This document shows positions 36,125-42,493 of a stretch of 55,306 nucleotides of DNA, in pieces. The notes beneath the pieces are model-generated. The model was not told where the DNA came from. It ran no database searches and saw only the letters and a list, made by a program, of their open reading frames with translations. Position 1 is the stretch's first letter. The number at the start of each line of letters is the position of its first letter. The stretch lies in the NCBI RefSeq assembly GCF_008632335.1, contig NZ_VWXX01000024.1:1-55306 (forward strand), given 5' to 3'. The stretch comes from Thiohalocapsa marina. Lineage in GTDB: Bacteria; Pseudomonadota; Gammaproteobacteria; Chromatiales; Chromatiaceae. Both the position numbers and the translations under genes were made by a program.

Positions 36125-36265
36125 TTAGCCCAACAGGACTCGGCGCGGCGGCTTCACGGGGCGGAAGGTTGCGGTATCAATTCGCGGAGTCGGCGGGAGC
36201 TTCGGGCGCTTGTTCTGCTGGGCTGGCTGCGCCTTCGGTTGGGTGGCGGGACGGCGGCTTTTCAT
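36125..36265 (-). CDS. 46-aa basic proline-rich protein
   Basis: Small frame from the ATG at 36265 to TAA at 36125, with GAGGT eight bases before the start and only 12 bases after the 87-aa gene. The product starts MKSRRPATQPKAQPAQQ and ends TFRPVKPPRRVLLG; it is rich in Pro, Arg, Lys and Gln and has no obvious fold. Placement in line with its neighbours and a good ribosome-binding site support it, but no family is recognised. Confidence 0.5.
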   Translation of the reverse strand: MKSRRPATQPKAQPAQQNKRPKLPPTPRIDTATFRPVKPPRRVLLG

Positions 36266-36277
36266 GACGGTCTACCT

Positions 36278-36541
36278 CTAAGCGGCGCGGGACGCATATT
36301 GCACGGCGAACAGATGCTCGACAAAGCCCCTGTCTTGCGGCTCGTAGCGGCGACTGCCGTGCGCGTGCATGACATCGGCGGTGGCGGACAGGGAGCGTTC
36401 GAGTATGTTCGCCGCGGACTGCATTCCGGCCTGCACCGTGCGTGCGCTCTCACCATCCCACCGACGCTGGGCGAGGCTATATGCCTCTCGTGCAGCGGTG
36501 TGCTCCAGTTCAGCGGCAGCGAGAACCTGCTTGGCGTCCAT
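36278..36541 (-). CDS. Small alpha-helical protein of unknown function (87 aa)
   Basis: Starts at the ATG at 36541 inside the end of the helicase gene (32-base overlap), with GGGAAGG upstream. The product begins MDAKQVLAAAELEHTAAREA and is predicted helical almost throughout, suggesting a coiled coil or a phage-type accessory protein. The frame continues upstream within the helicase gene but reads as low-complexity Arg/Ser and is not protein-like. Confidence 0.55.
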   Translation of the reverse strand: MDAKQVLAAAELEHTAAREAYSLAQRRWDGESARTVQAGMQSAANILERSLSATADVMHAHGSRRYEPQDRGFVEHLFAVQYASRAA

Positions 36542-37685
36542 GCGGGCGCCTTCCCGCCACCTCCTCGATTTCTCGGCGCTGCACCGGGTAGATGAATCCG
36601 CACTCCGGGCACTCCGGCGCTGGACTATGCACCGCACCGCACTGGTCACACTGGCGAACGGGCGCAGCAGGCTCCCCCTCGGTCTGCCGGGTGCGCTTCG
36701 GTGCGTCGAGCGCCCAATCGCGCGGAGTCTCAAGCAATCCGTGCCGGGCGCTGTTGCCGACGTGATCCAGGATGATGGTGCGCTCCTTGCCGGGAAATGG
36801 GCGCAGTGCTCGCCCGCCCTGCTGGAGATACAGGGCCAGGCTTTGCGTCGGCCTGAGCAGGATCGCGGCGCCAACGATGGGGATGTCCGTCCCTTCTGAG
36901 ATGATCTCGCAGCTCGTAAGCACATTCAGCTTGCCGGCGCCCAGGTCGGCAATGCGTGCGGCGCGGGATTCGGGATCGAGCGTGCCGTCGATACTGGCGG
37001 CCTGATACCCGGCGCGGCGGAATGTCTCGGCCACGTGCTCGGCATGGGCGACGCTGACTTTCGCGTAGTCCCCGCCAACGGTGCGGATGCCGGACAGATC
37101 CAGCGCAATCCTTGGCGCGAAGGTGGTGGGGCGCGACAAATAGCAAAGCTCGATCAGTTCCGCCACGCTGGGGCCGAGGATCATGGCGTCAAAGAATCCG
37201 CCGGCGTTGACACCCAGCCCCCGCCCGTCCAGCCGTTGCGGTGTGGCGGTGACACCCAGCACGCGGGCCGACGGGAAGGCGGCGAGAACCCGCCCGTGCC
37301 CGGTGGTGGAAACCGCATGATGCGCCTCGTCCACAACGATCAGATCCGGCGCCCAGCTCATGCGCTCAAGGCGGCGCACAAGGGTCTGCACGCTTGCCAC
37401 CTGCACCAGGGCGTCCGTCTCTGGCTCCCCGGCGGCAATGCGCCCGTGCGGCACCCCAAAGGCGTCCAGCGTTGCGCTGGTCTGGCTCAGCAGCTCACGG
37501 CGGTGGACCAGGATCAGCGTGCGGTTGCCCTTGGCGCTGGCGTTAGCAGCGATGAAGCAGAAAGTGATGGTCTTGCCGGACCCGGTGGGCGCCACCAGCA
37601 GCGGCGCGCGGTGGCCCTTGGCATAGGCGCGACGGACCTCGTGGAGCATCCCGGCCTGATAGTCGCGCAGGATGATCTCAGGCAT
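36510..37685 (-). CDS. SF2 DEAH-box helicase with C-terminal zinc ribbon
   Basis: 391 aa. Motif I is APTGSGKT, motif II DEAH, motif III TATPQR, and motif VI QQGGRALRP, preceded by SEGTDIPIV (motif V). The C-terminal CDQCGAVHSPAPECPECG is a four-cysteine zinc ribbon. The whole resembles phage-borne and RadD/YejH-like helicases that act on branched or replicating DNA. GGAGG is seven bases before the ATG at 37685. It overlaps the DnaB-N-like gene upstream by eight bases, so the two are coupled; together they suggest a replication function for the element. Confidence 0.88.
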   Translation of the reverse strand: MPEIILRDYQAGMLHEVRRAYAKGHRAPLLVAPTGSGKTITFCFIAANASAKGNRTLILVHRRELLSQTSATLDAFGVPHGRIAAGEPETDALVQVASVQTLVRRLERMSWAPDLIVVDEAHHAVSTTGHGRVLAAFPSARVLGVTATPQRLDGRGLGVNAGGFFDAMILGPSVAELIELCYLSRPTTFAPRIALDLSGIRTVGGDYAKVSVAHAEHVAETFRRAGYQAASIDGTLDPESRAARIADLGAGKLNVLTSCEIISEGTDIPIVGAAILLRPTQSLALYLQQGGRALRPFPGKERTIILDHVGNSARHGLLETPRDWALDAPKRTRQTEGEPAAPVRQCDQCGAVHSPAPECPECGFIYPVQRREIEEVAGRRPHGRQAGSRCR

Positions 37686-38181
37686 GGGCCGCCTCCGGGG
37701 GGCGACTGTACGCCACGCCAGATCCACGTCGGGCCTTGAGCAGGGCGCCGGTGCCCAGCAGCTCCACGATGACTCCTCCGGCCTGCTCGCTGCCGATGCC
37801 CAGCACCTCGGTCAGACGCTGCCCCAGGGCGCGGAGACGAGCCGCACGGGCGGCTGCGCGGATCGCCTCGGCATATCGCCCGCAATTGGCTGCGGTGGCG
37901 CCCTCGGTGGCGAGTTCTGCCAGCAGGTCATGCTGCGGATCGCGGAGGCGCCCGATGACGGCGGCGAACTCGGGCAGCTCCCTGGCGCGATGGCAGGCAA
38001 TCATCGCGGACCAGGTTTCCGACAAGTAAGGGTCGCTAATGTCATGCGGGTCGAGCGCGTCCGCGTATTGGCCGATGCACGCTGGCTCAGCAAAGATGCC
38101 CGCCAAAAATGCGCGCTCAGTGGTATAGGTCGTGCGGTGGTGCCCCGTGGCGCCGGGGCGTGCTGATGAGTTAATATCCAT
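37678..38181 (-). CDS. DnaB N-terminal-domain-like protein (replication accessory)
   Basis: 167 aa. Residues about 20-80 match the pattern of the replicative-helicase N-terminal domain (YTTERAFLAGIFAEPACIGQ, then DISDPYLSETWSAMI), which in DnaB makes trimer contacts and binds primase. There is no ATPase domain in the same frame, and the separate SF2 helicase gene overlaps its end. It could act as a loader or an interfering subunit that captures host replication proteins. The ATG at 38181 is chosen over a GTG at 38190. Assignment is by sequence pattern. Confidence 0.62.
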   Translation of the reverse strand: MDINSSARPGATGHHRTTYTTERAFLAGIFAEPACIGQYADALDPHDISDPYLSETWSAMIACHRARELPEFAAVIGRLRDPQHDLLAELATEGATAANCGRYAEAIRAAARAARLRALGQRLTEVLGIGSEQAGGVIVELLGTGALLKARRGSGVAYSRPPEAAHA

Positions 38182-38223
38182 GTCGATCACCCGCTCTAGT
38201 GGTCACGTCGATGTCCTGTCCCC

Positions 38224-38256
38224 GCGCCCTGCCCGGATCGCTCCCGGTCAGGGCGC
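38224..38256. repeat. Perfect 8-bp stem-loop between DnaB-N-like and AlpA-like genes
   Basis: GCGCCCTG (38224-38231) and CAGGGCGC (38249-38256) are perfect inverted copies around a 17-base loop, in the 93-base gap between the two genes. No T-run follows on the minus strand, so it may be a binding site or RNA structure rather than a terminator. Confidence 0.45.
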
Positions 38257-38274
38257 AGTCAATTGCGGGGTCCA

Positions 38275-38478
38275 TTAGGCCGCCCGCCGCGCATCGGACT
38301 GGGCCTGCTGGCGCTCGATCCATGCCTGCTCGTCAGTGTCCAAGATCCGCAGTTGCCCAGCGATCTTGATTGCACGCGGCATCAGATCGCGGCGCCGATA
38401 GAAGGTGGCCTCGGATATGCGGTGACGGGCACAAAAATGCTCGACACTATCGGATGTCGGCCTGGGTGTCGGTGTCAT
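38275..38478 (-). CDS. AlpA/excisionase-like HTH protein (67 aa)
   Basis: The ATG at 38478 has GGAGGT eight bases upstream. The product contains EHFCARHRISEATFYRRRD, a helix-turn-helix of the AlpA/MerR-like type, followed by a wing-like IKIAGQLRILDTDEQAW. Such proteins commonly activate integrase or act as excisionases and start the replication operon in satellites and P4-like elements. It is the first gene of the minus-strand replication group. Confidence 0.7.
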   Translation of the reverse strand: MTPTPRPTSDSVEHFCARHRISEATFYRRRDLMPRAIKIAGQLRILDTDEQAWIERQQAQSDARRAA

Positions 38479-38583
38479 ATTTCTATACCTCCGCATCAGT
38501 GCCAGCGGGTGCTAGCAATGCATGCCTGATGCGATAGCGCTAGTTGACACTACACTCCTGAGCGAATGAAACCGACGCAATTA

Positions 38584-38611
38584 GCGAATCAATAGATTCG
38601 CATTGATTCGC
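38584..38611. promoter_or_regulatory. Nested inverted repeat upstream of the AlpA-like gene
   Basis: GCGAATCAAT (38584-38593) and ATTGATTCGC (38602-38611) are perfect inverted copies, and the spacer AGATTCGC adds a second facing half-site, so GCGAATC pairs with either of two GATTCGC copies. It lies 106 bases before the AlpA-like start, in a 235-base gap with no gene. An operator or excisionase site is the simplest reading. Confidence 0.55.
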
Positions 38612-38624
38612 TTTTTCGCGGGCA

Positions 38625-38651
38625 TAAAAAAAGCCGCCAGTGCGGCGGCTT
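38625..38651 (-). terminator. Terminator of the RelBE operon
   Basis: On the minus strand AAGCCGCC, loop of five bases, GGCGGCTT, then a T-run, 63 bases after the toxin stop. It has the form of a strong intrinsic terminator and separates the toxin-antitoxin transcript from the replication group. Confidence 0.85.
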
Positions 38652-38713
38652 GGTGTGGTATCGGTTGGGGCGATTGCAGCTTGCGCCGCTGTCGCGCCTT
38701 CCTGATTCTGGCG

Positions 38714-38977
38714 TCAGCGCTTGCGGTAGACCTTGCTCCGATGGCCGACCTTGACCACAAGAATCAGTAGACGCTGATCCTGAATCTGGTAGATGGCACG
38801 ATAGTCACCGCTGCGGATGCGGTATAGGCGATCCTCTCCAGGCAGTTTGACGACACCAGCGGGGCGCGGATCGTCGGAAAGCGCCTCAATGGCATCGCTC
38901 AGTTGGAGCTTCACCGATCTGGATAGCCTGTCGAATTGGCGCTTGGCCGCCTTGGTGAAAACGACGTTATAAGCCAT
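38714..38977 (-). CDS. RelE/ParE-family toxin
   Basis: 87 aa with the RelE fold pattern: an N-terminal strand (YNVVFTKAAKRQFDRLS), two helices (VKLQLSDAIEALSDDP), and the strand block KLPGEDRLYRIRSGDYRAIYQI, then VVKVGHRSKVYRK. RelE toxins cleave mRNA on the ribosome, ParE toxins poison gyrase; the RSGDYRAIY and HRSKVYR segments favour the RelE type. Its start lies inside the antitoxin gene (11-base overlap), the usual order and coupling. Confidence 0.9.
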   Translation of the reverse strand: MAYNVVFTKAAKRQFDRLSRSVKLQLSDAIEALSDDPRPAGVVKLPGEDRLYRIRSGDYRAIYQIQDQRLLILVVKVGHRSKVYRKR

Positions 38978-39173
38978 GTTCGGCCTTCACGGCTTCCCAC
39001 GGGATGATGTCCTCTTCGCCGCGCTCGATCTGGGCCAGCGCATCGCGGGCATCCTCCAGGTCTTGCAAATCTTCAAGACGCTCCATCAGGGATTCATATT
39101 CAGCGATCGGCAGCACGACAGATAGCCGCTCGCCGTCCGGATCGGTCAGGAATTGCGGGTGTAGCTCGGTCAT
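38967..39173 (-). CDS. RelB/Phd-type antitoxin
   Basis: 68 aa: an N-terminal DNA-binding half (FLTDPDGERLSVVLPIAEYESLM) of the Phd/YefM style and an acidic C-terminal half (EDLQDLEDARDALAQIERGEED) that would wrap the toxin. It precedes and overlaps the toxin gene. The pair probably stabilises the element in the chromosome and could be repressed by its own complex. Confidence 0.88.
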   Translation of the reverse strand: MTELHPQFLTDPDGERLSVVLPIAEYESLMERLEDLQDLEDARDALAQIERGEEDIIPWEAVKAEHGL

Positions 39174-39260
39174 TCTGGAACCTCGTCTGGGCGTCTCGGT
39201 GGCTATAGGGCTTTCGCTTTTTGCCTTTGGTTTCGGATTGTCGCGGCTATGCTGGCGGCC

Positions 39261-40052
39261 TTACCCTTCGGATCGTGATGGCCTGGGAAGTGTCGAGAGC
39301 AAGTCCTCGGTCGTCACCTGGGCGTAGTGCAAGCCGGTCACGTCGCCAGTGGTCTTGTGGTTCAAGGCCGCCTTGATGTTGCGCTCGGTCGGGTGGCGCT
39401 GGGCGATCTCCTGCAATGCCTTGCCCGCTTCCCGGCGCAGCTCGAACAGCTCGCGAACGCGCGCGCTGATGGGCAGGGTGTGATCGTCGCCGTTCTTGGT
39501 GGCGCGCACGGTGAAGGTGCTGCGCCTCAGATCAACGTCCTCCCAGCGCAAGAAGCCAGCCTCTCGGCGCCGAAGTCCGGTCAGCAGGATTAGCTCCAGG
39601 TAGGCCGCTACGCGCTTCCAATCGCCGTCTGAGCGTTTCTGGTGCGAGGGCAGGTTGCGCACAGCGGTAAGCCAGGGTGCCAGCTCATCGACCGCTAGGC
39701 GTCCGGTGCGCGGCTTGCTTTGGGACCACTTGCGCTGAATCTTGTTGATCTTGTCCACGGGGCATCTGCCGAACGGCAATTCAGCGTCGTCGGTGCCGTA
39801 GAACTCGGTGGCGAAGCGGTGCGTTGCGCGTAGTACCTGCATGGCCCGCATGGCAACGGTCGGTGATGCGCTCTTGCACAGCTCGGCATGACGGGTGACG
39901 GCCATGGCGCCGGAGATGTCCTTCAGCGGCTTGTGCTTCCATGCCTCCAGATCGCGGTTGATGGCCCGCTGGTAGCCGTCGAGCGTGGCCGGGCGCAACT
40001 TCTTGAGATTGCCTGCAACTGAATGATAGCAGGTAAGAAGCGGGAAATCCAA
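39261..40052 (-). CDS. int: Tyrosine recombinase (integrase), apparently catalytically incomplete
   Basis: 263 aa from a TTG at 40052, 68 bases from attR. A SAM-like core-binding domain (about 20-130) and part of a catalytic domain are present, with the first Arg in LTGLRRREAGFLRWEDVD, a Lys in RATKNGDDHTLP and the nucleophile region LNHKTTGDVTGLHYAQV. Between ELRREAGKALQEIAQRHP and the tyrosine region only about 20 residues remain, and no HxxR box is found in any nearby frame, so about 50-60 residues seem deleted. The usual N-terminal arm-binding domain of P4-type integrases is also missing. The protein is therefore probably inactive, although its position fits the element's attachment site. 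Confidence 0.82.
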   Translation of the reverse strand: MDFPLLTCYHSVAGNLKKLRPATLDGYQRAINRDLEAWKHKPLKDISGAMAVTRHAELCKSASPTVAMRAMQVLRATHRFATEFYGTDDAELPFGRCPVDKINKIQRKWSQSKPRTGRLAVDELAPWLTAVRNLPSHQKRSDGDWKRVAAYLELILLTGLRRREAGFLRWEDVDLRRSTFTVRATKNGDDHTLPISARVRELFELRREAGKALQEIAQRHPTERNIKAALNHKTTGDVTGLHYAQVTTEDLLSTLPRPSRSEG

Positions 40053-40120
40053 GCCAGAACAGTCGTTTAGGTGGAAATTGCTAGTCAGATCAGCGACCTG
40101 GGCAAACCTCTTTGATCGTT

Positions 40121-40165
40121 CTCATAATGCCGATGTCGCTAGTTCGAATCTAGCCGTAGCCACCA
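40121..40165. repeat. attR, partial tRNA-Met copy
   Basis: 45 bases identical to 35107-35151, i.e. the 3' part of tRNA-Met from anticodon loop to CCA. There is no 5' half, so it is not a working tRNA gene. It marks the right end of the element, next to the integrase gene. Confidence 0.93.
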
Positions 40166-40191
40166 TTCATCAGTCTTCCAAGATCAAAGAC

Positions 40192-40223
40192 GCACAAGCC
40201 GCTTTCGAGCGGTTTTTTTGTGC
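40192..40223 (+). terminator. Original tRNA-Met terminator, displaced by the element
   Basis: GCACAAGCCGCT, loop TTCG, then AGCGGTTTTTTTGTGC forms a long stem with a T-run, 26 bases after attR. Before insertion it would have followed the tRNA directly. Excision across the 45-bp repeats would put it back. Confidence 0.8.
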
Positions 40224-40317
40224 CCGACATGAATTTGGTCTTGATCGTCGAAGGATCGCGGTGCCATCATCAGGAATCAGACTTGCGGTGAAGCCTCCTG
40301 CTGAGGTGGAGGATGAA

Positions 40318-40668
40318 ATGACTGATTCGATTCTGAGTTACGAAGAGCGGATGTGGCAGTTGACCGAGGCCACCAAGAAGGCCATGCCTGATCTTGCCGA
40401 CGCGTACTATGGGTCGGTCAAAGCAGCAGTCTATCGAGATGGTGCGATCGATCTCAAGACCAAACGGCTGATGTCGCTGGCTGTGGCCGTGCAGGCGGGA
40501 TGCAAGGATTGCATGATCTCCCAAACCGCCAAGGCGCTGGAGCTTGGCGCGTCTGTGGAAGAGATCCTCGAGACCTGCGCCGTCGCCATCAGCATGGGCG
40601 GGACGCTTGCCTGGAGCAAGGCGCTCGTGGTTGCAGACTACTTGAAAGCGCAGGACGCACTCGATTGA
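40318..40668 (+). CDS. AhpD/carboxymuconolactone decarboxylase-like protein
   Basis: 116 aa. The CxxC motif CKDC followed by an upstream-helix AVAVQAGC and downstream TAKALELGASVEEILE is the AhpD-like core; such proteins are small redox enzymes or peroxidase partners. Start 40318 is supported by GTGGAGG five bases before it. The longer frame back to 40078 crosses attR and the terminator and is not used. It lies just outside the integrated element. Confidence 0.85.
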   Translation: MTDSILSYEERMWQLTEATKKAMPDLADAYYGSVKAAVYRDGAIDLKTKRLMSLAVAVQAGCKDCMISQTAKALELGASVEEILETCAVAISMGGTLAWSKALVVADYLKAQDALD

Positions 40669-40671
40669 GGT

Positions 40672-40829
40672 GCTGCTGCCAGCAATTTCAAATTTGCGGC
40701 TTTGCCGCGGATCGATTAACCACAGAGTCGCAGAGAACGCAAAGCGCACGCAGAGAAGCCTTATGAAAACGCTGGTTGGCCTCTGCGTTCTCCGCGCCTC
40801 TGCGGTTTGAATTTGGAATTGCTGTGCTG
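40672..40829. repeat. MITE-like inverted repeat element
   Basis: Two pairs of nested arms. Outer: GCAATTTCAAATT near 40683-40695 and AATTTGGAATTGC near 40810-40822. Inner: AACCACAGAGTCGCAGAGAA from 40718 to 40744 faces the stretch 40781-40808 (CTCTGCGTTCTCCGCGCCTC...), matching about 22 of 27 bases. It begins right after the AhpD-like stop. The shape is like a miniature inverted-repeat element or an old REP pair. Confidence 0.65.
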
Positions 40830-40858
40830 CTGAACGCTCGCACCGGCTTACCGGTTTC

Positions 40859-40962
40859 GCGGGTTGGGTATCGGCATTCTGGGGTCGCTGTAAACACATC
40901 CTTGTGGGCTTCACGATCGCATCCCTGCGATCGAGACCCCAGACTGCCGACAGCCAACCCGC
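40859..40962. repeat. Long inverted repeat with inner hairpin, downstream of nrdB
   Basis: 28-base arms at 40859-40886 (GCGGGTTGGGTATCGGCATT...) and 40935-40962 match as inverted copies at about 25 of 28 bases. Within the loop CGATCGCA-TCCC-TGCGATCG (40914-40933) makes a perfect second stem. It could terminate nrdAB transcription, but the T-run expected of an intrinsic terminator is missing. Confidence 0.7.
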
Positions 40963-40995
40963 TCAAGCTCGGTTCGACAGCGGCTCGGTCCCGGC

Positions 40996-42408
40996 TCAGT
41001 CCCAGCTCAGGCTGCCGCCGGTCTGATATTCGGTGACGCGGGTCTCGAAGAAGTTCTTTTCCTTCTTGAGATCGAGCACCTCGGACATCCAGGGGAAGGG
41101 GTTGGTGGCGCCGGGGTACTGCTCCGGCAGGCCGATCTGGGCGCAGCGGCGGTTGGCGATGAAGCGCAGATAGTCCTCGAACATGGGGGCGTTGAGGCCG
41201 AGCACGCCGCGCGGCATGGTGTCGTGGGCGTACTGGGACTCCAGCTCCACGGCATCGCGGATCATCTCGATCAGCTCCTGCTTGAACGCCTCACTCCACA
41301 GGTGCGGGTTCTCGATCTTGATCTGGTTGATGACGTCGATGCCGAAGTTCATGTGCATGGACTCATCGCGCAGGATGTACTGGAACTGCTCCGCGGTACC
41401 AGTCATCTTGTTGCGCCGGCCCATGCTCAGCACCTGCACGAAGCCGACATAGAAGAAGATGCCCTCGAAGATGACGTAGAAGGCCACCAGCTCGCGCAGC
41501 AGCTTGCGGTCGTTCTCGGGTGTGCCGGTGTGGAAGTGCGGATCAGCCAGGTACTGGGTGTAGGGCAGGGCCCATTCCGCCTTGCGCGCCACCGACGGCA
41601 CCTCGCGGTACATGTTGAAGATCTCGCCCTCATCCAGTCCCAGGCTCTCCACCACGTACTGGTAGGCGTGGGTGTGCAGGGCCTCTTCGAAGGCCTGGCG
41701 CAGCAGGTACTGGCGGCATTCCGGATTGGTGATATGGCGGTAGACCGCCAGCACCAGGTTGTTGGCCACCAGCGAGTCGGCGGTGGAGAAGAAGCCCAGG
41801 TTGCGCTTGATGATGGTGCGCTCGTCGTCGGTGAGGCCGTTGGGATCCTTCCACAGGGCGATATCCGCGTTCATGTTGATCTCTTGCGGCATCCAGTGGT
41901 TGGCGCAGCCGTCGAGATATTTCTGCCAGGCCCATTCGTACTTGAATGGCACCAGCTGGTTCAGGTCGGCATGGCAGTTGATGATCCGCTTGTCATCCAC
42001 GCGCACGCGCCCGGCACCCACCTCGAGGGATTCCAGCCCGGTGGCACCGCCGGTATGTTGCTCGGTGTGGTTGTGCCCGGATGCGGGGACCGGTGCACCA
42101 TCGTCGAGCAGGGTCGGCTGCGCCGGCACCGGATTGGGATTGACCACCGGTGCCGCGCCGGCGGTGGACATCAGCGCCGCGTTGCCGACCAGGCCCTGTC
42201 CCGGGCGGACGTGGTCGACGGTCTCGTGGGCGCGCAGCCGCAGACCCTGGCTCGGTGCCGGGTCGGCTCGATGGCCTGGAGTCGGGTCAGCGGTGGGGCG
42301 CACCTCGGCGTCGTCGCGGTCGCTGTCCGGCGAGGTGGGCGGCAGATGCCGGCTGCCGCTTGCGGTGTGCGGGGTGGCGTTGGCGAGCGGGTCGTCCCAG
42401 TTCAGCAT
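40996..42408 (-). CDS. nrdB: Ribonucleotide reductase class Ia, small (beta) subunit
   Basis: Diiron/tyrosyl-radical subunit that supports deoxynucleotide synthesis by NrdA. The ligand/radical segment is E242-A-L-H245-T-H-A-Y249, which matches the ExxHxxxY pattern, so a stable tyrosyl radical is expected. The C-terminal tail [16 protein letters not shown] would dock to NrdA. Length 470 aa is over 90 residues more than E. coli NrdB because of a low-complexity Pro/Ala/His-rich insert between the first residues (MLNWDDPLA) and the core (from about residue 122, [18 protein letters not shown]). The gene follows nrdA by 85 bases. Confidence 0.95.
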   Translation of the reverse strand: MLNWDDPLANATPHTASGSRHLPPTSPDSDRDDAEVRPTADPTPGHRADPAPSQGLRLRAHETVDHVRPGQGLVGNAALMSTAGAAPVVNPNPVPAQPTLLDDGAPVPASGHNHTEQHTGGATGLESLEVGAGRVRVDDKRIINCHADLNQLVPFKYEWAWQKYLDGCANHWMPQEINMNADIALWKDPNGLTDDERTIIKRNLGFFSTADSLVANNLVLAVYRHITNPECRQYLLRQAFEEALHTHAYQYVVESLGLDEGEIFNMYREVPSVARKAEWALPYTQYLADPHFHTGTPENDRKLLRELVAFYVIFEGIFFYVGFVQVLSMGRRNKMTGTAEQFQYILRDESMHMNFGIDVINQIKIENPHLWSEAFKQELIEMIRDAVELESQYAHDTMPRGVLGLNAPMFEDYLRFIANRRCAQIGLPEQYPGATNPFPWMSEVLDLKKEKNFFETRVTEYQTGGSLSWD

Positions 42409-42493
42409 GATGCGATCTCTTCTGGTTGTGTTGGCGTATGGGGCGAAGGGGCAGCGGCCGCCGCGCGATGGGGCCTGCGCTGCCCGTGCCGGG

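Larger units (their letters stand above)
35107..40165. mobile_element. Integrated element of about 5 kb in tRNA-Met
   Basis: Bounded by perfect 45-bp repeats. Gene order: RHH-type regulator (plus), then on the minus strand from right to left integrase, RelB/RelE pair, AlpA-like HTH, DnaB-N-like protein, SF2 helicase, and three small proteins. There are no capsid, tail or conjugation genes. The integrase lacks part of its catalytic domain, so the element is probably immobile unless helped. Size, attachment type and the AlpA-plus-replication content resemble a phage satellite or a decayed integrative plasmid; which one is not settled by the sequence. Confidence 0.85.
40669..40995. other. Gap between the AhpD-like gene and nrdB filled by two inverted-repeat elements
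   Basis: 327 bases without a gene between converging genes. Nearly all of it is accounted for by two separate inverted-repeat structures, 40672-40829 and 40859-40962. Confidence 0.6.

Noticed and set aside
36369-36899. 176-codon plus-strand frame opposite the helicase 3' end
   Set aside because: No ribosome-binding site and Arg/Ser-rich composition; the minus strand encodes clear helicase motifs there.
40078-40317. N-terminal extension of the AhpD-like protein across attR
   Set aside because: It would translate the partial tRNA and a terminator hairpin; the ATG at 40318 has a proper ribosome-binding site.
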